NCBI GenBank assembly: GCA_018398575.1
Contig: JAGTXZ010000020.1
Span: 1,736,001 to 1,800,000, forward strand
From: Ampelomyces quisqualis
Taxonomy: Eukaryota; Ascomycota; Dothideomycetes; Pleosporales; Phaeosphaeriaceae
DNA: 64,000 nt
Direction: 5' to 3'
Positions 55,765 through 64,000 of the stretch are shown here, one piece after another (position 1 is the first letter of the stretch; each line of letters starts with the position of its first letter). A program made the position numbers and the translations under genes. The notes beneath the pieces were generated by a model, which worked only from the letters and a program-made list of their open reading frames with translations, was not told where the DNA came from and ran no database searches.

Positions 55765-57377
55765 GCACTGCTACATTGTTAGCACTTCTGCGAGAACTTT
55801 AAGATTCTATATATAATTATATTATTATTAATCTAGAGTCTAATGCCTATAACAACTGCAGTCTTAGCATTATTATAGAACAAGACACAGTGCTACTTAT
55901 TTGCAAACAGATTACATTAGAGTTTACAGTAGTACTTATTTGCTAAACTAGAGTTAGGCTTTAGGCTAATTTAGACAAAACTAGTATTGCAGCAGTTACT
56001 AATATAGTGCAGGATAGGATACAAAAACAAGCACGCTACCTTACAATTAACGTTAGAAGCGTCTAGAACGTTTGTCTATAGAGGATTTTATATAACACAG
56101 CCTCTAGGCTGTTAGAAGGTCTTATAGATGTAATAAAAGCGTTTCCAAGAGTTTGCAACCTTACTATATAGATCTGCGTAAGGAACGTTGCAGACAAAAA
56201 GCTTAAGCAAATATTAAAATACAAACTAGAACAGCTTTTGTTAATAAAGACATATTGCATCTTTACTTATATAGACTCTAGCTAGCGTTTACGCTTATGT
56301 AGTAAAGACTTCTTACGCAGCAAAAGTATACTTACATAGATAGAGTGCATTTCTAGAGACAAAAAGTAGTAAAAGCTACGTATAATTGCTAATAGGCAGT
56401 AGAGTACAGAAACTCTAGTATAGTAGATATATAGCTCTACTACAAGGTTAGACTAGTTAAGGAGGTTCTAGTAACTATTTGTAGAGTATGCTTGCAGACT
56501 TTGTAGTTATAATATAAAGGTCCTAGTTATAAGTGTAGGATTAATGCAGATTTTATAGGCAACTCAAGTAAGACAGTTGTAGTAAGAGGGATTTGCAACT
56601 GCGTTACTACGCCTCTCTGTGTAGCGAAGGACTCCTGCATTCTAATAGAAACAGCAAAGTTAGGATTTTACAGCAAATCTACCTTTACTATAAGTCTTAA
56701 ATGCAAGCAAATGTACTGTAATAGTAAGTAGCCAGCCTCTACTAGCGTAATTGTGGGCTCAAACTAATATGCTGGTAAAAGCTTAGACTAGTGCTACAAA
56801 CGAAGATATGCTCTAGATTGTAGGTCTATCCCTTTAGGACTAGAGCTAATTACCTTATAAGAGGTTGTGGAATCTTTGTAGTCAAACCAGAGAAGAGAGG
56901 TAAATTACGACTAAGAAGGAGTAGGTTTGCCTATAATCTTATTACTATATACGTTGGAGTAGCTGGTTTGATCTAAGCTAGCTAACGTATACATCACGTG
57001 ATAGCGATAGGACCTTTGAGACTGAATAACGATGCCTATTGGCTATAGGCGAAGCTGGCTGTCTCCTGGCGGGAGACAACGTGTGCCTACTTTTACGCTC
57101 TTCTTCTGTTGCCCAGTAAAAGGAACTTGTTTGGTGGCCACGATTTATTATTAGCTCGTTGCGCTGATGTGTCGTACTTGTGCCAAGTGGTATTACTGCT
57201 ACCCATCCCATGTGGTCCATACTCTTGGCGGTTGCATGCCTGTTGCTGATAAATAAAAACAATTTAGCTGACTGTCGCGGAAGCAAGAAGCTGAGGCCTA
57301 CCAATCAATAGGTATAAAAGAGTAAGATCACTCTTGGTTGCCTCCAGAGGAAAAACAGCCAGCTTCATCTGTGGCCA
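55765..57377. repeat. 1.6-kb repeat, copy 1, ending in a promoter-like segment
   Basis: Starting with GCACTGCTACATT at 55765 the sequence matches 61013-62663 at most positions with only point changes and small gaps, up to the shared words ACAGCCAGCTTC/CCGGCCAGCTCC near the end. The first 1.2 kb is AT- and TpA-rich with no frame. The last 380 bp (from about 56995) has normal composition and holds a CACGTGAT word, an ATTGGCTATAGGCGAAG block with an inverted CCAAT box, and TATAAAAG at 57313-57320. The broken OTT_1508-like gene follows directly. Its element type is not recognised. Confidence 0.85.
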
Positions 57378-57379
57378 AT

Positions 57380-58876
57380 AGGCATCCCTCCCACTCAGAG
57401 ATGTACGGCGAAGATTCCTTGACGAATTGGCATACATGTGTGATTATGACAAAGGTGGTGACACGGTCACTGCCATTGGTTTGGAGTCAACGCCGCAAAG
57501 ATATGTCTTCTGGGTGGCTGCGAATTCATGCCCGGAGAAAAAGATTGTCCCCTTCTTAGAGACACTTCTGGTCGCATTAAGACGTACATCGGCTACAACA
57601 GAAGAAATAGCTATATAGTGTATAAGCTTTGCCGCTCCAAGGGTCAGGAAATACAGGAGCCATCTCAACCCTTTACTGCGGAGATGCTTAAGTTGGCTTG
57701 TTAGAACAGAACAAGGAGACGGTATGCCTAGCTAAGTCATATTGCTTGTTTCCTCGTAAGGCTAATACCCCTTGTCCAGTGGAAGGTCTCGCGGAATGGC
57801 TAAAAAGCTGGAAGACTCAACACGATCCGGTAACTTTGTGTCGCTTTGCTTATGCAAACCGAACATCCGACTACATGCAGACACTTGAAAAGCTGGGAAC
57901 AGAACCTGGTTACAAGAGCAACAAGGACGCAATACACAATGCTTTCAGACTAGTCAGACATTACATCGGAAGATTGGGCCACCATTTTCGAGCAGCCGAT
58001 ACACTGCTCTCTTGTTCATCAAGACTTTCTGAGCTGTTCGACGACTTCAAAGTTTGTGGTGTCTCCACGCCCCCCAAGTCAACGTTGCCTCCAGCGGACG
58101 AGATGACGAAACTAGACAGCATCGTTGTCCGCATATTACCCGCCAGATCCCCTGACCTTGGACGCTACCAGCAAGCTCTTACTGAGATGGACACCAAATA
58201 CCAGTTATCTCGCCGATTCCTCGAGAACTATACCGACGCGAATCTGAAACCACGCGTTCACGCCGAGATCCAAGTCTTAGAACATTTCTATGCCAACAAA
58301 TTGTCCTTTGCAGGTGCTGATCCGTCTATTGCGTGCAGCAAACCTGCTTGCTTCTGCTGCTTGCTATACATTCGAACCCATCCGGGACGTTTTGTAGAAC
58401 CGATGTCGCATCAAAAGATCTACCTGAACTGGCGACCACCCGATACAAACGATGGATACAAATTCTTCAGCAATGAACACCAGAGGGATATTCTGAATGC
58501 AATGACTCAAGAGATTCGAAAGGAGGCTTTACGTCAGATAGAAGAGAGGAGCGCGCCCCGAGCCTGGCACCCAGATTCACTCACTGGGATTACCGAATCT
58601 GACTCCCATAAGCAAGACCAGCAAACTTTCAAAGAAGCTAAAGAGATGGTTGTATCCACTGGAGATCTTGCTTTCATTGAGAAAACATTGCATACAAGCA
58701 AAAGACCCCCGAAGAGCACAGGCTCGGCCTTTCATGCACTCACTTCGTTCGCTACTGATGGTGGAGTGGATTTTGGTAATGCTCGTTGTAGCCAGCACGA
58801 GGCACCGCCACACAACGCTCAACAACACTTCGATGTCTTCGAAGATGATTCGGACGAAGGAGGAGTGCCGCTATGA
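57380..58876 (+). pseudogene. OTT_1508-like deaminase family gene, broken near its N-terminus
   Basis: Three segments follow in order. Segment one (to 57618) reads VRRRFLDELAYMCDYDKGGD, TVTAIGLES and RYVFWVAAN, ending at a TAG (57616-57618). The same frame then continues with APRVRKYRSHLNPLLRRCL. A frame change near 57690 leads to a 392-codon frame to 58876, which starts with TTG, not ATG. That part carries the deaminase-type zinc site: HAEIQVLEHFY (His and Glu at 58259-58267), then KPACFCCLLYI (about 58340-58372), followed by HQKIYLNWRPP. These are features of the OTT_1508-like nucleic-acid deaminase superfamily, expanded in fungi; substrate unknown. The catalytic part is intact, so a shortened product is possible. 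The repeat upstream supplies a TATA box. Confidence 0.7.
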
Positions 58877-59006
58877 ACGGTTCAGAGGTCGTATAACAAG
58901 TAGTAAAGACTAGGGCACTACAGTACACGAGCGACAGGCGGCTTCTGCTCCTTAGACGAGATCGTTCAGTTGCGAAGGATGGCAAGGGTCACGCTGCCAG
59001 AAATTG

Positions 59007-59057
59007 TCACGTGATGAAATTAGCGTCTTCGAAACTGAATATTGATGCTTATTGGCT
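59007..59057. repeat. Third copy of a 51-bp block from the 1.6-kb repeat
   Basis: TCACGTGAT at the left, TTCGAAACTGAATA in the middle and GATGCTTATTGGCT at the right match the corresponding 51 bp in both large copies (56994-57044 and 62306-62356) in order and exact spacing. Flanking sequence is not shared beyond this block. It lies between the stops of the deaminase-like gene and the next gene on the opposite strand. Confidence 0.7.
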
Positions 59058-59100
59058 GGTACTACATATCTGCAGCTGTAACCATAAGTCATACTAGCTT

Positions 59101-59900
59101 TCAGTGACCTATCGATTTATCTATACTATTATGAATCGTGCGATGGGTAACCCCAACGTCTTTCAGGAGTATGTGTAGAGAAGCTTCCGACATCTGTCCC
59201 ATCCATTGGGATGATCGTGGCCCGGCAGTGATATTCTGGGCATAAACTGGGATACCAGAGGTCGAAACTAGTATCTGATCGCTATCGTCTGCAGCTGAGA
59301 TGGCTTGAAAGACATTGGTATTTCCCTGATATGGTTGGCCGGATGAAGATGATGATATCGCCAGGTGTGTTTTTTTCAGGCGACGTTCTTGCTGAGCTGC
59401 TTCACTGGCTTGGATATGTGATACAAGACGTTCCACTCGGTGACGGATATCTGCAACATCGTTTCCAAGATGCGTAGCTGAACTAGCGAAAACCTCGGCG
59501 TACTGGTTATGTATGTCGACTGTAGGGATATGAGCCATGTCGTGTGGAGTAATGAGTTCATTCTCCAGCGAGGTAAGATCCCGGATACGACGTAAGCGGG
59601 CAGAATCCTGAGCGTACATATTGAGGCATTCCCGAATGCCACCTCCATCGCCCATGTCTGCCTCCGCTTGACCTTGGACGACTCGCATCAGAATCGAGCA
59701 ATTGTAACTACTTATTAGCTATAACTAGAGCTGTCAACAAGATTCTGGACTACAGTGCCGTTACCTGTACAAGTGACAAACTCTGCCGTAGGGTTGTGAT
59801 AAAGATTTCTAGACAGTATGGAAAAAAGGAGGTAGATGTAAAAGCTCTCGAGTATATCGGCCTTTGCTCCTTTTATGTCGAGGCGTACAACGAACGTCAT
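59101..59900 (-). CDS. Uncharacterised fungal protein resembling STAND-associated N-terminal regions
   Basis: Minus-strand exons 59900-59765 and 59681-59101, with an 83-nt intron (GTAACG...CGAG), would give 238 residues; the second part alone has an ATG at 59688. Exon 2 has a helical charged region (RLRRIRDLTSLENELITP), a segment with DVADIRHRVERLVSHIQA, a Ser-rich hinge and the phrase GNTNVFQAISAADDSDQI followed by AQNITAG. This order resembles a family of fungal proteins related to the so-called azaphilone-cluster-protein-L/fungal STAND N-terminal region. Recognition is by resemblance only. Exon 1 is hydrophobic and unusual for this family (FYIYLLFSILSRN), so the true start may differ. It lies convergent with the deaminase-like gene. 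Confidence 0.5.
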
Positions 59901-61012
59901 TGACTGGATTAGTCCGATACTAAGACGGGAGTGCTAAGCAGTGCCAAGTAATATGGTACTAGCTTGCTCTAGAGAGGGTAATAAATTCGGTGTTAGAATT
60001 CACAAATCGTGCGCGAGATCAGCCGCTAGAGCAGGGTTTACCTCTGTTGCTCACAATCCATCATCAGGGAGTTCAAAGACACTGCCTGTAGGGTTATGCC
60101 TTCTTCCTCTACGTATAGTTTGGGTTTACCAGGTCAGTCTATGCTAGTTTCCACACTATACAAATCACCTCGCCAACTATAGCCGTAACGGCCAAAATAC
60201 AATGAATAACCCTAGCGTGTTCTAGAATTCACTATATTAGATCTAAATCTTCATCTCTGCTATGATACCTGGATGTTAGGCCTCACTAGCGGTCTGTAGG
60301 CTCGTATCTTTACCACTAACAACGCTTGTACAAGTGATGACTATGCTACTTCTCAACAAAGACAGTGCTATGGGCTCTAATAATGACTACGACTAGACGC
60401 CGCTGCCAGGTATGAGAGAGAGAGCGGTTGGGAAGCCGCTACAAAGCTATTTGATGGAAAGTTCTGCAGCGCATCAATACACTGCGTGGAATAGGACGTA
60501 AGTCTGCAAATTTCTCTTCATTAATGTCGCTAGTGCGTAGTTATGATGTTAGGATAGCCGGACGCTGTAGTAGCGTGTAGCAAAAACTTGTTATGAAGCT
60601 GTTATTAAGTTACCTTCTGAGTACAGCGCCAGTGCAAATTAGTAGGCTAACTGTTCGTAAACGTAATTATAGTCAACTGCAGAGAAAGACTACAAAGCTA
60701 TTGCTAGGCTGCTGCGCGACAATTGTGGTGCTGTAGGTTCTTAGGTTAGCTATTGCTAAATGCTTGTTATCTATTTGTAAAACCCTACTCTTTCCTTTGT
60801 CTTTGTGTGCAATCCTTTTGTTATGTCCTATTTATTATATTCCTGACTCTAAACGATTAAATAAGACTACAGCAAGGGCTAATCTTCCTTATCTATACAT
60901 CGTTACTAGACACTTATCTTATGTGTCTATACTAACGATAAAGAAGTAGGCAAATGTCTCTAGGAGTATAACTGTTTTCTAACAACAGGCTATAGAAAGC
61001 TAACTTTACAGT
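59901..61012. other. Intergenic region turning AT-rich
   Basis: About 1.1 kb; AT content rises after 60550. Frames up to 68 codons only. No gene or RNA recognised. Confidence 0.4.
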
Positions 61013-62663
61013 GCACTGCTACATTATTAGCACTTCTGCAAGAGCTTTGGGATTCTATATACAATTATATTATTATTAATCTAGAGTCTAATGCCTATAA
61101 TAACTACAGTCTTAGCATTATTCTAAAACGCAATATAGTGCTATTTGTTTGCAAATAAGTTACATTAGAGTTTACAGCAGTACTTATTTGCTAAACTAGA
61201 GTTAGGGTTTAGGCTAATCTAGACAAAACTAGTCTTGCAGCAGTTACTAATCTAGTGCAGAATAGAGTACAAAGACAAGCGCGCTACCTTAAAATTAACG
61301 TTAGAAGCGTCTAGAACGTTTGTCTATATAGGCTCTTATATAACACAACCTTTAGGCAACACTTAACAGAAGATCTTATAGATATAGTAAACGCGTTTCT
61401 AAGAGTTTGCAACCTTACTATATAGATCTGCGTAAGGAACGTTGCAGACAAAAAGCTTAAGCAAATGTTAAAATACAAACTAAAATAGCTTTTAATAATA
61501 AAGACATATTACATCTTTACTTACATAGACTCTAGCTAGCATTTATGCCTGTGCAGTAAAGACTCTTTGCGTAGCAAAAGTATACTTATATAGATAGAGT
61601 GCATTTTTAGAGATAAGAAGCAGTAGAAGCTACGTGTAATTGCTAATAGGTAATAGAGTACAAAAACTCTAGTATAGTAGATATATAGCTCTACAACAAG
61701 GTTAGACTAGTAAGAGAATCTTAGTAACTATTTGTAACACATGCTTGCAGACTTTATAGTTATAATAAAGGTTCTAGTTATAAGCGCAGAATTAATGCAG
61801 ATTTTATAGGCAACTAGAGTAAGATAGCTATAGTAAGGACTTGCAACTGCGTTACTATACCCCTCTACGTAGCAAACAACCCCTGCATAACAAAAGAAAT
61901 AGTAAGGTCTAGATTTTGCAGCAAGTTTACCTTTACTATAAGTCTTAAATGTAAGCAAATATACTGTAATTATAAGTTACTAGTTTCTACTAGCGTAGTC
62001 GTGGGCTTAATCTAATATGCTAATAGAGTAGAAGTTAACAAGCTTGGACTAGTGTTATAGACAGAGAAATGCTCTAGATTTTAGGTCTATTTCTCTAGGA
62101 CTAAAGCTAATCACCTAATAACTAGTTATGAAATCTTAGTAGTTAAAGCAAACAGGAGAGGTAAGTTACTACTAAGAACATATAAGTTTGCCTATAATCT
62201 TATTACTATAAACAGAAGACTAGCTGCCTTAAAAACTTAGATGTAAAATAGCTACATTAGTTAAACTAGGGTAGCCAATTTGGTTCAAGCTAGCTGACGT
62301 TAACATCACGTAATAGGGACAATACTTTCGAAACTAAATAACGATGCCTATTGGCTATAGGCGAAGTTAGCTGTTAACTATAGGGAGAAAAGGTATGCCT
62401 ACTCTTACGCCCTTCTTCTGCTGCCTAGTACTTAATGATTATTTGGCGGCTACGATCTATCATTAGCTCGTTGTGCTGATGTGTAATACTCATGCCAAGT
62501 GGCGTCCCCCGCTTGTTGCTCAAACATAGAAATACTTTAGCTAATTGCCGCGTAAGCAAGGAGTTGATGCTTGCCAGTCGATTGGTATAAAAGGTAGGGG
62601 GTTTGTTTCCGCGTTCTGGAGAGGAAAACCGGCCAGCTCCGTCTGTAGCCAATAGGCTTCAGT
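61013..62663. repeat. 1.6-kb repeat, copy 2, ending in a promoter-like segment
   Basis: Same orientation and order as copy 1, with scattered substitutions (many of the C/T and G/A type) and small indels. The TATA box is TATAAAAG at 62586-62593. The inverted CCAAT block ATTGGCTATAGGCGAAG at 62350-62366 is exact. Similarity ends near AGCCAATAGGCTTC (about 62663). The gene that follows is unrelated to the one after copy 1. Confidence 0.85.
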
Positions 62664-62773
62664 ATTCAGCCTCGAATGCGCTAGCCGTAGCACGTGATCA
62701 ATATTGTTAGCACCACCCCACAAGTTCGCCACCCCAAGCGCGCCGCAACGCCAGTCCAGTACGCCATGCTACG

Positions 62774-64000
62774 CAACATAGCGCCCTTGCCCTACAGGTA
62801 GCAGCTCTCTGTCTTTCATGCGTCGTAGTGCTAACCCACCCTAAGTAACGATGCTTCGGACATTGACTCCGCTCCCGCGGGTATTGAGGCGTTCCGAGCT
62901 TCGCTGCGCTCGATTGACAATGAAGCCGGCAAGTTCAAAGCATGCCGTGCGATGCGCGACAAGCTGCTTGACCAACACACAGAACTGGGATGGCACTTTG
63001 CATGTGCCGAGAAAGTCATGCTCCAGGAGAGTACTAGTTACAGGGAGAATAAGCGCTCCTGGACGAACGAAACCGGTACCGATGCCGACGCGAAACAGTG
63101 GGAACAGTTCGTGAGCATAGCGGAGTCTGGGGCGAAGGTGAAGAAGCAGTGCCTGGCGCCCCTCACTAAAGCAAGCGCGTTTTGGGGCAACGACAAAGTC
63201 CGGCACTACGGATGGGCGGCTAAGGGCTGGGGCTACTGCAAAGTGCTGGGCACCGCTGTCGCTCGCAGTCCGGACTGGCACGAAGCCGTGGTGAAGCTGA
63301 ACCAGCTGCTTCTGAGTAGAATTGTGGCTGGACATGGCTTGAAGGGGTGTGCAAATCCTATCGAGCTGTTCGACCTCGAGCAGCTCAAGGCTTGGCCCGA
63401 TCAGACCGACTTCGAGAAGGGTCGGCATGGACGTACACTCAAGTATCAGGTGGTGACCGACTCTGACCTACCGCATGGCTACGGCTTCGACCAGTATGGA
63501 CTTGTGGTGCTTGCAGAAGTTGCATGTCAGCCTCAGCCGGCTACTCATGCCAGCCCTCAAAGCACGCTAGACAGGCCACAACTATCGGATCAGGTCGCAG
63601 AAGGTACCCAAGCTTCTGCTTCAGTCTCTTGTTATCTTATTGCGGCTAATGTCCATGGCTTAGCGTCCTCGTCGATATCTGCAAGCCCTGATGTTCACAT
63701 AAGCAGCAACAGTGCCTCTAGTTCGCCATTGTCATCACTCAGAAGTACGCCGGCAACCTCGCCGGACCCCGAATTCTACAGTTCTTCTCGCGGCTCAGAG
63801 GAGGATGTGTCTACGGCGCACATGCCACCGTCAGCGAAAAGCGCCACAACGTCAAATACTCGTGCTTCGTTGCGGACTTCTGAGAGGCTTCGTTCGTGCC
63901 CATCTCAATCATACACGCCCTCTGATTCGCAGATAAGAGGAATTAACACCAGTACACGAACTCATCCCGTTCGATCTAGGAAGACAGCAGGGCGGCTCGA
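62774..64000 (+). CDS. Large unknown protein, 3'-truncated by the window edge
   Basis: From about 62839 one plus-strand frame is open for roughly 385 codons to the last base. A likely first exon starts at ATG 62774 (MLRNIAPLPY, in frame), ending at a TACAG/GTAGCA donor near 62798. The intron has the branch GCTAAC and ends CCTAAG at about 62843, giving S-NDASDIDSAPAG. The protein then has a helical N-terminal part (GIEAFRASLRSIDNEAGKF, HTELGWHFACAEKVMLQES), aromatic motifs (SAFWGNDKVRHYGWAAKGWG), FEKGRHGRTLKYQVVTDSD and GYGFDQYGLVVL, and finally a Ser/Thr/Arg-rich tail. No family is recognised. GC content is high compared with the repeat next to it. A minus-strand frame of 195 codons (63428-62841) is its shadow. 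Confidence 0.65.

Noticed and set aside
60764..60949. Hydrophobic 61-codon frame
   Set aside because: Short, in AT-rich DNA, without any supporting context; hydrophobic composition follows from T-rich codons.
62841..63428. Minus-strand frame of 195 codons
   Set aside because: It is the antisense shadow of the longer plus-strand frame, which has better amino-acid composition and continues to the window edge.
1..64000. CRISPR arrays, bacterial operons, riboswitches
   Set aside because: No regularly spaced repeats of CRISPR type; introns and gene content show a fungal nuclear genome.

Overview
This window is nuclear DNA of a filamentous ascomycete, most probably a pleosporalean Dothideomycete. 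Genes lie on both strands without operons. Introns are short (about 46-83 nt, GT-AG with CTAAC-like branch sites). Recognisable genes are fungal: a melanin-type non-reducing polyketide synthase, a con-10 family protein, POM152, FMP25 and linker histone H1. The lineage is an inference from gene content; no species is claimed.

Bases 1-46,900 are mostly an ordinary housekeeping compartment. In order: the 3' part of a non-reducing PKS (KS-AT-PT-ACP-ACP-TE); prefoldin subunit 3 (six exons); COG3; an FMP25-like RCC1 protein; mitochondrial ribosomal protein bL31m; a flavin-reductase-domain protein; a prenylcysteine lyase-like protein; a BTB gene split by one TGA, head to head with a decayed BTB copy; uracil-DNA glycosylase; a con-10 protein; an FBXO21-like F-box/YccV protein; a SEC14-like protein; POM152; a UCH-family deubiquitinase; an intact BTB gene, again head to head with a BTB relic; histone H1; a chromodomain protein; and an F-box/ankyrin gene split by one TGA. 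Exon joins were worked out by hand from reading frames and splice signals and keep the frame at every junction listed.

From about 47 kb the character changes. A 187-bp terminal-inverted-repeat element (MITE) and a small TPR gene mark the edge. Bases 50.3-53.4, 55.7-57.0 and 60.9-62.3 kb are AT- and TpA-rich with no long frames, as expected of repeats damaged by repeat-induced point mutation (RIP). Islands of normal composition within this zone carry accessory genes: a HET-like fragment, a small BTB protein, a broken OTT_1508-like deaminase, a protein resembling fungal STAND-associated N-terminal regions, and a long unknown frame running off the right edge. A repeat of about 1.6 kb occurs twice (55.8-57.4 and 61.0-62.7 kb), each time ending with a TATA box just upstream of a different accessory gene. 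A 51-bp block from it occurs a third time near 59.0 kb.

The most unusual points are the duplicated promoter-bearing repeat and its 51-bp block, recurrent single stop codons splitting otherwise open reading frames, two BTB pairs with the same head-to-head layout and a decayed plus-strand partner, a probable GC-AG intron giving histone H1 an extra C-terminal exon, and a large uncharacterised open frame at the right end.
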